A program made the position numbers and the translations under genes. A stretch of 64,000 bases of DNA from Niameybacter massiliensis. Lineage in GTDB: Bacteria > Bacillota > Clostridia > Lachnospirales > Cellulosilyticaceae. The notes beneath the pieces were generated by a model. The model made no database searches, was not told where the DNA came from, and was given only the letters and a program-made list of their open reading frames with translations. Positions 8,942-18,070 of the stretch are shown in pieces; the first letter of the stretch is position 1, and every line of letters begins with the position of its first letter. The stretch is taken from NCBI RefSeq assembly GCF_001282685.1, contig NZ_LN875030.1, forward strand, positions 61,001 through 125,000. Reading direction: 5' to 3'.

Positions 8942-11041
8942 ATGGATTTAATGGTATTAGCACCTATTGGTGCAGCATTAGCACTCATTTTTGCACTTTA
9001 CAAAGGAATAAAAATTTCTAAGATGGAAGAGGGTACGCAAGAAGTCAAAGATATTGCAAAAAAAATACGAATAGGTGCTAATGCATACCTAAGGAGGCAA
9101 TACAAAGGTGTTGGCTTATTTTTTATTGCAATGTTTATTTTATTATTTGTGTTAGGGTGTATGGGGTATGTTTCAATTTTTGTACCATTTGCTTTTATTA
9201 CAGGTGGTGTATTTTCAGGATTAAGTGGCTTTATAGGAATGAAGATTGCTACACTAGCTAATAGTAGAACAACAACAGCTTGCACAAAAAGTCTAAATAA
9301 AGGGCTTAAGGTGGCCTTTTCAAGTGGTGCAGTAATGGGATTTGTGGTAGTAGGCTTTGGGCTTTTAGATTTGAGCATTTGGTATTATATATTGGATTGG
9401 TACTATAGGGCACTGCCAGTAGCAGAAAGAGTTGTAAATATTACATCTACAATGCTTACTTTTGGAATGGGTGCTTCTACTATGGCGTTGTTTGCTAGAG
9501 TGGGTGGAGGCATATTTACAAAAGCAGCGGATGTAGGTGCCGATTTGGTTGGGAAAGTAGAAGCAGGTATACCAGAAGATGATCCACGTAATCCAGCTGT
9601 TATAGCAGATAATGTAGGGGATAATGTAGGGGACGTAGCTGGAATGGGTGCAGATTTATATGAATCCTATGTAGGTGCAGTATTATCTTCTTGTGTATTA
9701 GCTGTTTCAGCAGGTTTATCATTAAGTGGTGTTATGATCCCTTTAGTTGTAGCAGCAACAGGTGTTATTGCATCTATTATAGGTAGTTTCTTTGTAAAGA
9801 CAGGAGAGGAAGTATCTCAAAAGAAACTTTTAAGTGCATTAAGACGTGGGGTATATATTGCAGCAGCTTTGATTGTAGGTGTATCTTATTTTATTGTGAC
9901 AGGTGTATTAGGAAATGAGTATATAGGTATCTATTTTTCAATTATTAGTGGTCTTGTAGCAGGAATAGGAATTGGTTTCTTTGCGGAGTATTATACAAAT
10001 TCTAGTTATAAACCTACTAAACATATTGCAGAATCTTCAACAACAGGTTCTGCCACAGTTATTATTACAGGTCTATCAGTAGGTATGCTTTCTACAGCAG
10101 TGCCAGTTATTATAGTAGGTATTTCTGTTATCGTAAGTTTTATATTATCAGGTGGTATGGAGAACTTTAATCTTGGGTTATATGGAATTGCAATTTCAGC
10201 AGTAGGTATGCTCTCAACATTAGGTATTACATTAGCAACAGATGCATATGGACCGGTAGCAGATAATGCAGGTGGTATAGCAGAGATGGCAGGACTTGAC
10301 CCAGAAGTACGTAAACGTACAGATGCTCTAGATTCATTAGGTAATACAACAGCAGCTACAGGTAAAGGCTTTGCAATTGGCTCAGCAGCATTAACTGCTT
10401 TAGCTTTTATTGCAGCGTATAAAGATTCTATTGAGTTGTTAGTACAGAAGAATAATATAGATTTTACTTTTAATTTGTCTCTTCTTAATCCACAAGTATT
10501 GATTGGGTTGTTTATAGGAGGAATGGCTACTTTTGTATTTGCTGCTTTTACCATGAATGCAGTAGGGAATGCAGCAAGTAAAATTGTATTAGAAGTTAGA
10601 AGGCAATTTAAAGAGATTACAGGACTTATGGAAGGAAAAGCAGAACCTGATTATGCATCTTGTGTAGATATTTGTACAAAGGCAGCACAAAAAGAACTTA
10701 TTAAAGTAGCTTTGATAGGTATAGGTACACCTTTAGTAGTAGGTTTATTACTAGGTCCTAATGGGGTAGCAGGCCTTTTGGCAGGCGCCACAACGACAGG
10801 ATTTATTTTAGCAGTTATGATGGCTAATTCAGGTGGTGCTTGGGATAATGCGAAGAAGTATATAGAAGAAGGTAACTTTGGTGGTAAAGGTTCTGATAGC
10901 CATAAAGCAGCTGTAGTTGGAGATACAGTAGGTGATCCGTTTAAAGATACAGCTGGGCCAGCTATTAATATTATTATTAAGCTTATGGCGATGGTATCTA
11001 TTGTATTTGGAATGTTTATTTTAACATGGCATATTTTTTAA
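8942..11041 (+). CDS. hppA: membrane-bound ion-pumping pyrophosphatase (K+-dependent type)
   Basis: 699 aa, about 16 membrane segments. The substrate-binding loop [11 protein letters not shown] with the downstream [17 protein letters not shown] is at about residues 198-240, and the C-terminal [19 protein letters not shown] at about 652-670. It couples PPi hydrolysis to Na+ and/or H+ transport out of the cytoplasm. The [10 protein letters not shown] motif near 466 has Ala at the position where K+-independent enzymes have Lys, which marks the K+-dependent subfamily; many clostridial members of that subfamily pump Na+. SD AGGAGGG is 6 nt before the ATG. Single-gene unit with its own terminator, just upstream of an NhaC antiporter. 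Confidence 0.95.
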   Translation: MDLMVLAPIGAALALIFALYKGIKISKMEEGTQEVKDIAKKIRIGANAYLRRQYKGVGLFFIAMFILLFVLGCMGYVSIFVPFAFITGGVFSGLSGFIGMKIATLANSRTTTACTKSLNKGLKVAFSSGAVMGFVVVGFGLLDLSIWYYILDWYYRALPVAERVVNITSTMLTFGMGASTMALFARVGGGIFTKAADVGADLVGKVEAGIPEDDPRNPAVIADNVGDNVGDVAGMGADLYESYVGAVLSSCVLAVSAGLSLSGVMIPLVVAATGVIASIIGSFFVKTGEEVSQKKLLSALRRGVYIAAALIVGVSYFIVTGVLGNEYIGIYFSIISGLVAGIGIGFFAEYYTNSSYKPTKHIAESSTTGSATVIITGLSVGMLSTAVPVIIVGISVIVSFILSGGMENFNLGLYGIAISAVGMLSTLGITLATDAYGPVADNAGGIAEMAGLDPEVRKRTDALDSLGNTTAATGKGFAIGSAALTALAFIAAYKDSIELLVQKNNIDFTFNLSLLNPQVLIGLFIGGMATFVFAAFTMNAVGNAASKIVLEVRRQFKEITGLMEGKAEPDYASCVDICTKAAQKELIKVALIGIGTPLVVGLLLGPNGVAGLLAGATTTGFILAVMMANSGGAWDNAKKYIEEGNFGGKGSDSHKAAVVGDTVGDPFKDTAGPAINIIIKLMAMVSIVFGMFILTWHIF

Positions 11042-11050
11042 ATAGAGAGA

Positions 11051-11082
11051 GGCTACTACATTTATGTAGTAGCCATATTTTA
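11051..11082 (+). terminator. terminator after hppA
   Basis: Inverted repeat GGCTACTACAT / ATGTAGTAGCC followed by ATATTTTAT. Confidence 0.75.
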
Positions 11083-11253
11083 TGGATTGATGTATTTAAC
11101 TAATAAAGTGGATCAAATGATAGAGTTACTAATAAGTTTAGTAGTAGGTAAAGAGAAAATTTTTAATAGATAAAAATTACATGTTGAAAAGTAATGTATT
11201 TGTATAGTAATGTATAACAGTGAGTAAATTTACATAATAGAAGGAGACTAGAT

Positions 11254-12549
11254 ATGACAAAGGAGCCTAAAAAAGGTAATGCCCTTGCCCTTTTGCCAAT
11301 AGGAATTTTCTTAATACTATTTCTTGGAACTGGGATAGCAACACAAGATTTTTATAGAATGCCAGTACTTGTGGCATTTTTAATTGCAGCAACTGTAGCA
11401 CTTCTTTTAAATCCAAAAGAGAAGATGCAAACAAAACTTGAGATTTTCTGTAAAGGTGCTGGAGAGAGCAACATTATTTTAATGTGTATGATCTTCTTAT
11501 TAGCAGGTGCATTTAGTAATGTAGCGAAGTCTATGGGGGCAGTTGAATCTACTGTACAACTTAGCTTATCTATTTTACCAACACATTTATTAGTTGCAGG
11601 ATTATTTATTATTGCTTGTTTCATTTCTATTTCTATGGGAACATCAGTAGGAACGATTACAGCTCTTACACCGATAGGTCTTGGAATTGCACAAGAAACA
11701 GGTATGCCAATAGCCTTAGTTATTGGGGCTATTATTGGTGGAGGTATGTTTGGGGACAACCTTTCTATGATTTCGGATACAACAATTGCCGCTGTTAGAA
11801 CACAAGGATGTGAACTTAAAGATAAGTTCAAAACAAACTTTTTAATTGTATTACCGGCAGCAATTATTACAATTATTATATTAACTGTTTTAACAAGTAA
11901 ATACCAAGGTAGTATGAAGGGTGTCTACACTTATAGCTTTATTCAAGTAGTACCATATATTGCAGTACTTGTAGGAGCACTTATAGGTGTTAACGTATTT
12001 GTATTACTAGCGGGAGGGACTGTTTTTGCAGGCCTTATAGGAATGTTTAATGGTTCATTTGATTTCTTTGGCTTTATGCAAGCGGCTGGAGATGGAATGA
12101 TGGGTATGGAAGACTTAGCAATGCTTTCTATTGTTATTGGAGGAACATTAGCTCTTATTAAATATAATGGTGGTATTGACTTCTTGCTTAATAGCATTAA
12201 AAAGTGTATTAGAAGTAAAAAAGGTGCAGAGTTTGGAATTGCAGCTTTAGTCAGCGTAGTAGATCTTTGTACAGCTAATAATACCATTGCTATTGTAATG
12301 GCGGGACCACTTGCGAAAGACATTGCAGAGGAATATGATATTGATCCAAGACGTACAGCAAGTCTTTTAGATATTTTCTCATCTTGTTGGCAAGGGATGA
12401 TTCCATATGGTGCACAAATCTTAGCAGCGGCAGGTCTTGCAGCTGTTTCACCAATGGAACTTTTACCTTATATTTATTATCCAATGCTTATGGGAATCTG
12501 TGGTCTATTAGCCATTGCATTTGGTTTTCCTAACTTTAAAAGAAAATAG
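11254..12549 (+). CDS. NhaC-family Na+/H+ antiporter
   Basis: 431 aa with 10-12 hydrophobic segments. The conserved core of the NhaC/IT superfamily is clear: SMGTSVGTITALTPIG near 128-143, then GGGMFGDNLSMISDTTIAA (Asp pair in membrane segments) and a repeat-like CTANNTIAIVMAGPLAKDI in the second half. Family members exchange cytoplasmic Na+ for H+, though some NhaC relatives move other cations or organic acids. Its position after the ion-pumping pyrophosphatase fits a Na+-energetics theme. SD GAAGGAG is well placed. There is no terminator before the next small gene 45 nt downstream, so co-transcription is possible. Confidence 0.85.
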   Translation: MTKEPKKGNALALLPIGIFLILFLGTGIATQDFYRMPVLVAFLIAATVALLLNPKEKMQTKLEIFCKGAGESNIILMCMIFLLAGAFSNVAKSMGAVESTVQLSLSILPTHLLVAGLFIIACFISISMGTSVGTITALTPIGLGIAQETGMPIALVIGAIIGGGMFGDNLSMISDTTIAAVRTQGCELKDKFKTNFLIVLPAAIITIIILTVLTSKYQGSMKGVYTYSFIQVVPYIAVLVGALIGVNVFVLLAGGTVFAGLIGMFNGSFDFFGFMQAAGDGMMGMEDLAMLSIVIGGTLALIKYNGGIDFLLNSIKKCIRSKKGAEFGIAALVSVVDLCTANNTIAIVMAGPLAKDIAEEYDIDPRRTASLLDIFSSCWQGMIPYGAQILAAAGLAAVSPMELLPYIYYPMLMGICGLLAIAFGFPNFKRK

Positions 12550-12594
12550 AATAAAACTTGTGTAGTCATCCATACTAATATTGAGGTGATTGGT

Positions 12595-12987
12595 ATGAAC
12601 GATAATACACAAAACAATAGTGTAAACGAGCCACATGATAATCAAATTATTAATGGTCAAGTTGTAGAAGGGCATCCACATAGTATGGAAGCAGCTACAG
12701 AGAGTAATACAGAGTTCTTAGCACAAAATACAAATCGTATTGTTTCAGAAGGTGGAGCTGGTGCACAAAGCATTACTAAACTTTTAAAACAAGGTGGAGA
12801 TGTAGTAGGTTATGTACTCTCAGATGGTAGCCATGTTTCTTGTGAACAAGCTATTCAAATGGCAATGAACAATCAGCTTCAACATGTAGGGGTATCTACT
12901 TCTAAAGCTGGTACACCTTATTTACGTTCATTAGCAGATGGAGATGAATCTAATAACCTAGGTAACCTTCCATCAGAAACAGTATAA
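12595..12987 (+). CDS. small DUF3892-like protein
   Basis: 130 aa from the ATG at 12595; the in-frame GTG at 12586 is part of the ribosome site GAGGTG and is not the start. The N-terminal half is Asn/Gln/Glu-rich and probably disordered. The C-terminal ~75 residues fit the DUF3892 pattern: a short hydrophobic strand (VVGYVLSDG), an Ala-rich helix (EQAIQMAMNNQ), a strand (VGVST) and the hallmark GTPYLRSLADG near the end. The function of this family is unknown. The gene is 45 nt downstream of the antiporter and ends at a convergent terminator. Confidence 0.6.
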   Translation: MNDNTQNNSVNEPHDNQIINGQVVEGHPHSMEAATESNTEFLAQNTNRIVSEGGAGAQSITKLLKQGGDVVGYVLSDGSHVSCEQAIQMAMNNQLQHVGVSTSKAGTPYLRSLADGDESNNLGNLPSETV

Positions 12988-13006
12988 GGAAAATTTTATA
13001 GGTATA

Positions 13007-13047
13007 AACAAAAAGAAGATTAAGCCAAGCTTAATCTTCTTTTTGTT
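13007..13047. terminator. bidirectional terminator between the DUF3892-like and CNNM-like genes
   Basis: Perfect 19-bp inverted repeat flanking a CAA loop (AACAAAAAGAAGATTAAGC and its complement). It has A-rich and T-rich arms suited to both strands and contains the stop codon of the minus-strand gene. Confidence 0.85.
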
Positions 13048-14320
13048 CGTCTGATATTTCTTCAGCTATCTCATTAGATAAGATAACTCTTAATTTATTA
13101 ATACGATTGTTCATCGTTTCTTCGACTTTAAAAGTAATACCTTCAAAAGTAACAACTTCTCCCTCATCAGGGAAACGATCTAGAAGTCCAATGATAAAAC
13201 CACCAATAGAATCAAATTCATTAGATAAGATGTTGAGGTTAAGTTCATCATTAAAATCACTAATTCTAAAAGAACCATCTACAAGATATTCTTTATCATC
13301 AACTTTTACAAAACTATCTTCAGTCATGTCGTACTCATCATCAATATCTCCAACGATCTCTTCAATTAAGTCTTCAAGCGTTACAATACCAGAAGTACCG
13401 CCATACTCATCTACAACAATTGCCATACCAATTTTTTTAGAACGCATTTCTTTAAAGAGTTCATCAATACGTTTAAATTCATGAACGAAATATACGTCTC
13501 TTAAAAAATCAGCCATAACAAATTCATCAGGACTAAATTGTTTTAATAAGAGGTCTTTCATATAAATAACACCAATAATGTTATCGTGAGATTCTTGATA
13601 AACAGGCATACGTGAAAATTGTTCTTGTTTATATAAATCGATAATCTCCTCATATGTAGCATTTGCGTCAACAGCTATCATATCAGTTCTGGGAATCATA
13701 ACATCTTTTGTATAAGAATCACCAAAACCAAATACGTTGTAAATCATTTCTTTTTCTTCCTGTTCAAGGACGCCTTCCTCATGACTTACTGTAACAATGG
13801 TTTTTAGTTCATCTGTTGTAATGAAAGGCTTACTCGTATCAATTTTACCACCAAATATTCTAATAATAAGATTGGAGATAAACATAAGGACTTTAACAAT
13901 AGGATTAAAAATTGTCACAAGAATAGAAATAGGTCTTGCTACAAAACATGCTACTTCATGTGTCTTTTGCGTTGATAAAGACTTTGGCGTAATCTCACCG
14001 AAGATGAGGACTAAGATAGTCATAACACCAGTAGCAATACCAGCACCAGCACTTTCGAATAAGTCTGTTGCAATAACAGTTGCCAAAGATGAAGCACCAA
14101 TGTTGACGATATTATTTCCTACAAGGATAGCACCTAATAATTTGTTAGGGTCTTCTACGAGTTTGCTTACAATTTTTGAATTTTTAATGTTTTGATCCAC
14201 CATATGACGAGCATCGATTTTACTAATAGCCATAAGGGCAGTCTCAGATGCTGAGAAAAAGGCTGAGCCTACTAGTAAAATGACAAGAACTACAAGTTGT
14301 ACCAACAGTACCGAATCCAA
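13031..14320 (-). CDS. CNNM/HlyC-CorC family membrane protein (DUF21-CBS-CorC)
   Basis: 429 aa with a TTG start; AGGAGAG lies upstream of it on the minus strand. Residues 1-190 form the DUF21 membrane domain (SAFFSASETALMAIS, then LLGAILVGNNIVNIGASSLAT). Two CBS repeats follow (about 205-330, with MIPRTDMIAVDANATYEEII and VVDEYGGTSGIVTLEDLIEEI), then the C-terminal CorC/HlyC PCMH-like domain. Family members are implicated in Mg2+/Co2+ efflux or Mg2+ homeostasis; old hemolysin annotations are probably misleading. It is divergent from the motility block. Confidence 0.9.
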   Translation of the reverse strand: MDSVLLVQLVVLVILLVGSAFFSASETALMAISKIDARHMVDQNIKNSKIVSKLVEDPNKLLGAILVGNNIVNIGASSLATVIATDLFESAGAGIATGVMTILVLIFGEITPKSLSTQKTHEVACFVARPISILVTIFNPIVKVLMFISNLIIRIFGGKIDTSKPFITTDELKTIVTVSHEEGVLEQEEKEMIYNVFGFGDSYTKDVMIPRTDMIAVDANATYEEIIDLYKQEQFSRMPVYQESHDNIIGVIYMKDLLLKQFSPDEFVMADFLRDVYFVHEFKRIDELFKEMRSKKIGMAIVVDEYGGTSGIVTLEDLIEEIVGDIDDEYDMTEDSFVKVDDKEYLVDGSFRISDFNDELNLNILSNEFDSIGGFIIGLLDRFPDEGEVVTFEGITFKVEETMNNRINKLRVILSNEIAEEISDEQKED

Positions 14321-14589
14321 TTTTAAATCACTCTCCTAAATCAATAAAAAATAATGTGTAAATTTTGCTTACCTACCTATTCTAGTTGAAAAAGATGAAT
14401 TATTTATAAAAGTTAGCAAAATTTAATAGACACATTATAAGATAAATTATGGTATTTTGCAACTAAGATGCCCCGTTGTTAATCTGCTAATAATATACAC
14501 CAAAATGAAAGTTCTTATGCTAATTTAAACAGTTAAAGCAAGAGAAACATTTAACCGACATATATAGTAGACAAAGTTGAGGTGAAAAA
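14321..14589. other. 269-bp divergent intergenic region
   Basis: AT-rich. It contains an inverted repeat (TAAATTTTGCTTAC at 14359-14372 and GTTAGCAAAATTTA at 14412-14425, one mismatch) of unknown role on the CNNM side, and a sigma-D-like promoter on the motility side. No ORF with a ribosome site is visible. Confidence 0.5.
14534..14561 (+). promoter_or_regulatory. sigma-D (FliA-type) promoter candidate
   Basis: TAAA at 14534-14537, a 16-bp spacer, then ACCGACAT at 14554-14561. This compares with the Bacillus sigma-D consensus TAAA-N14-16-GCCGATAT (6 of 8 in the -10 element). It lies 28 bp before the ATG of the 925-aa gene that opens the fliS/flagellin block. Confidence 0.55.
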
Positions 14590-17367
14590 ATGATTGATGG
14601 AGTAAAAGCAAGACAAACGCAAGCTTATACAGCAGATGATCTATTTCAGTATCAGGCGCCTAAATGTATGCGCATGCCAAAAGATAAAAGTTTAGAAACT
14701 TTATTTGAACACAGTGATAATCAGGAAGAGATTTACCCATCTTATAGTAATAAGCAGGAAACTATAAATGAAGCTGTTTTATCTGAAGAAGAAAAAGAAA
14801 TGCTTTTAAATTTAAATGAAGAAGAGCTAGCATTACTTCAAGAAAAAGGATATGAAGTAGAAGTGTTAGACTATGAGACTATTTACAAAGCATTAATAAA
14901 TATAAAAAATGAAGATACAAATCAAAGTATTACTTCAAAAGAGGCTGAAACAGTAAATAATAAAATTAAACGTCTTAAAGAACATACAGATAGTATGTAC
15001 ACTTATGCAATGCAATCTGAAGGTACACTTACAATTAATGATTTATATAAAGGAAGTTTTACAGGATCAAGTGCTATTAATCCTATTACATATACAAAAC
15101 AAGATATACAAAATGTATTAAATCTAAATGGGATTGAACTAAATACAGGTAATGAATGGGCGGCAGATAAGTTATTGAACTTAGGAATGGAGGTTTCTAA
15201 GGGGGATGTACTTAAAATTCAAAATATCCAAGCGGCAGTAGATGGTTTAGAGAGTTTTGAAGAGGGGCAACAAGAACTAGAGGAATTACAACAAAGAAGA
15301 GAAGAAGATGCGCTGATACAAGGCGAAAAACTTCTTTATGATAAGCACTCTATAGAAGCTATTCAAAAGGATTTAGCAGAAGTTGATGATAGAACCATAC
15401 AAGAGGTTATCAAAGATGGTGAATTACCAAACATACAGAATTTAAGAGAAAAGCTCTTTAAGAATACAGAACAGATTACTAGCCAGAAGAAGCAAGCAGA
15501 TTCAGACCAAGAGCCAGCTCAAGATATAGGCGAAATCAAAAAGCAAATCAATGAAATTCGTGCAAGGTTAAATACAGAATCAGCACAGAGATTAAGTAGT
15601 AAAATGCCTCTTGAAAGTAGTGAACTTGCAAAAGTAGCAGAGGGACTAAGACAAGTAGATCTAGAAATTCAAGAAGAAGCTTTAGTTCAAGCTGATGTAG
15701 AGCCTACAGATGAGAATAAGCAAATACTTGAACAAGTAATGGATGTAACTCAGAAAATAAACCAACATAAAGAATTTGCAACAATCACTCAGATGCCAAG
15801 TTCAGAAGTGGAAACATTAGAGCAAATTCATGGAGCAATTAATTCCTATGAGGTACATTTTAGTGAGGTGGAAGTACGATTTGGTGAAAGCATTAAATCT
15901 GTAGAAATGCAGATTGAAAACTTCTTAGAAGTGCATAATCTACCAACAGATACATTAACAGTAGAAAGTGCAAAAGCCTTAATTCAAAATGAAATGGATT
16001 TAACAGTAGAAAACTTAGAAGCAGCTAAGCAGGCACTGAGTCAGATTAATGATTTCTTAGAAGTAATGAATCCGTATATGGCAGCTAAGCTTATTAAAGA
16101 AGGCATAAATCCTTACCATTCTTCAGTACCTAATGTTTTAGAGTGGAGTAAGCAAACAGAGCTTAAGCAAACTAAAGAAACAGTTGCAAGGGCCATTGTA
16201 TCTTTGGAGGAAAAAGGGCTAGTTAATGAGGAGCAAAAACAAAGTTTAATAGGTCTTTATAAGATATTAAATGGAGTAGTGGAAAATAAAGAGCAAGTAG
16301 CTGGGTATTTATTTAAGAATCAACTTCCATTAACAGTAGAGCAACTTCAAGAGGCTGTTCGTTATTCAGGCAAAAAGTCTCATATTGAGGCGAATATAGA
16401 TGATAACTTCGGAGAACTGGAATCTTTACAATATGATAGTAAAACAGCTAAGACTTTAATTAATGAGGCAAATGAAGAGTTAAAGAAACTTCTAGAGGCT
16501 GTTAAAGTAGTAGAGTCTATGCCGATGCAGTTAGAGCGTTCAGGAGTAGATGAGCTAGAGGTACTAAAGAGTATGTTAATGCCCTTTGTTAAGGCTACAG
16601 TGAAAAAGGAACTTGGTAAGTTTGATGGAGTTAATACTTTACCATCTAGTTTATTAGAAAAAGTAGATGCGATTAAAGGAACGTCTAAAGAAGTGTTAGA
16701 AGTTATGAAAGAACATAAAATACCTCTTACAATTTCTAATATTTATTGGGTAGATCAAATGAGCAAAGATCCAGAACTTTATAATACAATGCTAAAAGAA
16801 ACAGGGATGGATAGAGTTCTAAAAGATAAAGATTTTCCAGATAAGATGGAGGACCTTGAGAAAGTCGTTGAAGAATTAAGAGAGGAAAGCCATTACCATA
16901 AAGAAATGAGTATGGAGCAAGGGGATATCCTTAATTACAAAAACTATAAGCAACTAGAAGAGATGTTAGATGTACAAAAGCAGCTTATGGATAAAGAAGG
17001 CTTTTATCAAATTCCATATTGCATAAATGGTGAAACAAAGTTAGTTCAGTTCTATGTTAAAGAAGAAAGCAAAGCTAAGCTTATGGATAAAGAAGGACTA
17101 ACAGGTATTATGCGCTACGAGACGAAGGAATTAGGTACAATTACAACTTACTTTACAATTAAAGGTGAGCATATTGGTTATGAAATGCGTACAGAATCTC
17201 AGCAAGCAGCCAAGGCGTTAGAGAAAGAAAGGCAGCAATTACAGCAATTATTAGGCCAATTAGGATATCAAGTAACACATGAACAGTACAAAGAAGATAC
17301 AGTTAAGGCAGAACCAATAGCAACTCAAGTTCTTAAAGGAGAAAGTGAATTTGAAGTCATCATCTAA
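14590..17367 (+). CDS. large helical repeat protein of the motility block (possibly DUF6240)
   Basis: 925 aa, very acidic, Glu/Gln/Lys-rich, with no signal peptide or membrane segment and extensive predicted helix. A short motif recurs several times: hydrophobic-P-hydrophobic-T-x-E/S-x-L/I, as in LPLTVEQLQEA, IPLTISNIYWV, MDLTVENLEAA, LPTDTLTVESA and GTLTINDLYKG. It is usually followed by an amphipathic helix. I recall such motifs from the uncharacterised DUF6240 proteins of Lachnospiraceae but cannot confirm it. The sigma-D-like promoter and the downstream fliS and flagellin genes argue for a motility role, such as a cytoplasmic export or length-control factor; this is inference. SD GAGGTG is 7 nt before the ATG. 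Confidence 0.55.
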   Translation: MIDGVKARQTQAYTADDLFQYQAPKCMRMPKDKSLETLFEHSDNQEEIYPSYSNKQETINEAVLSEEEKEMLLNLNEEELALLQEKGYEVEVLDYETIYKALINIKNEDTNQSITSKEAETVNNKIKRLKEHTDSMYTYAMQSEGTLTINDLYKGSFTGSSAINPITYTKQDIQNVLNLNGIELNTGNEWAADKLLNLGMEVSKGDVLKIQNIQAAVDGLESFEEGQQELEELQQRREEDALIQGEKLLYDKHSIEAIQKDLAEVDDRTIQEVIKDGELPNIQNLREKLFKNTEQITSQKKQADSDQEPAQDIGEIKKQINEIRARLNTESAQRLSSKMPLESSELAKVAEGLRQVDLEIQEEALVQADVEPTDENKQILEQVMDVTQKINQHKEFATITQMPSSEVETLEQIHGAINSYEVHFSEVEVRFGESIKSVEMQIENFLEVHNLPTDTLTVESAKALIQNEMDLTVENLEAAKQALSQINDFLEVMNPYMAAKLIKEGINPYHSSVPNVLEWSKQTELKQTKETVARAIVSLEEKGLVNEEQKQSLIGLYKILNGVVENKEQVAGYLFKNQLPLTVEQLQEAVRYSGKKSHIEANIDDNFGELESLQYDSKTAKTLINEANEELKKLLEAVKVVESMPMQLERSGVDELEVLKSMLMPFVKATVKKELGKFDGVNTLPSSLLEKVDAIKGTSKEVLEVMKEHKIPLTISNIYWVDQMSKDPELYNTMLKETGMDRVLKDKDFPDKMEDLEKVVEELREESHYHKEMSMEQGDILNYKNYKQLEEMLDVQKQLMDKEGFYQIPYCINGETKLVQFYVKEESKAKLMDKEGLTGIMRYETKELGTITTYFTIKGEHIGYEMRTESQQAAKALEKERQQLQQLLGQLGYQVTHEQYKEDTVKAEPIATQVLKGESEFEVII

Positions 17368-17503
17368 TAAAAATCAATCAACCAATCAAAAGGAAGATAA
17401 TAAAAAGGATTTATTAAATATTGTAAAGAGTTTTGTGGATTACTTTGAAGCAATAGATAAAGCTCAAGGTACGAAAGTCCATGGACAAGAAGGAGAAGTA
17501 TAA
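17345..17503 (+). CDS. small ORF (~52 aa) between the repeat protein and fliS
   Basis: AAAGGAGAAA precedes a GTG at 17345 (3-nt spacing) and an in-frame TTG at 17351 (9-nt spacing, better). Either start gives a 50-52 aa product with an Asn/Ser/Lys-rich N-terminus and an amphipathic helix (LLNIVKSFVDYFEAIDKA). It overlaps the 3' end of the 925-aa gene by 17-23 nt in another frame. Its TAA overlaps the fliS ATG as TAATG, the classical translational-coupling arrangement. Both junctions suggest it is a real gene of the flagellar operon. No family recognised; a small export chaperone or accessory is one idea. Confidence 0.6.
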   Translation: MNLKSSSNKNQSTNQKEDNKKDLLNIVKSFVDYFEAIDKAQGTKVHGQEGEV

Positions 17504-17943
17504 TGGTTACAACGGCATATATTGCAGGAGCTACGGATGCTCAGTTGATTTGTATAACATATGAGTTATTTTTAGAAGCAATACGAGAGGCTTTAAAGGT
17601 TGAAGGACAAGCAAGAAAAGTTTATATAAATAGAGCGAGAGAGGTATTGCTCGTACTAAGTGAAAACTTAAATTTAGAAGTAGATGTAGCACGTAATCTA
17701 ATGAGTCTTTATATTTACATACAGGACATTCTTATTAACCATTATAAAGATGAAAGTAAGCTTGAAGAAAGTTATAAACTTATTGAAGTTATTTATGAAG
17801 GGTATAAAGAAATAGCGGAGAATGGTCGACATCAAGTACAGACGATGCAAAATACTCAAGCAGTATATGCGGGAATGACTTATGGAAAAGACGATTTAAA
17901 TGAAATGATCATAGAATCACCTAATAGAGGTTATCAGGTATAA
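17503..17943 (+). CDS. fliS: FliS-like flagellin export chaperone
   Basis: 146 aa. It has the all-helical FliS layout: TDAQLICITYELFLEAI, where FliS proteins carry a P-x-x-L-I-x-x-L-Y-(D/E) helix, then RAREVLLVLSENLNLE and VARNLMSLYIYIQDILINHY, matching the helix that ends in Y-hydrophobic-hydrophobic. FliS binds the disordered C-terminus of newly made flagellin and prevents premature assembly. It is translationally coupled (TAATG) to the small ORF upstream and lies 127 nt before flagellin, its expected client. The C-terminal ~35 residues after the last helix are longer than usual and poorly conserved-looking. Confidence 0.85.
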   Translation: MVTTAYIAGATDAQLICITYELFLEAIREALKVEGQARKVYINRAREVLLVLSENLNLEVDVARNLMSLYIYIQDILINHYKDESKLEESYKLIEVIYEGYKEIAENGRHQVQTMQNTQAVYAGMTYGKDDLNEMIIESPNRGYQV

Positions 17944-17979
17944 GAAGTATAAAGGAATATTACATATAGGATAGGAATG

Positions 17980-18006
17980 TAAGGCACCTTTATATATTGG
18001 CTATAA
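17980..18006 (+). promoter_or_regulatory. weaker sigma-D-like promoter candidate before flagellin
   Basis: TAAG, a 15-bp spacer, then GGCTATAA (6 of 8 to GCCGATAA), 64 bp before the flagellin ATG. The -35 element departs from TAAA, so this is tentative. Confidence 0.35.
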
Positions 18007-18070
18007 GTAAGAGCTTTATAAAAGATAATTTATAGAAAACAAAATATATAAGATTAAGGAACGTGAATAG

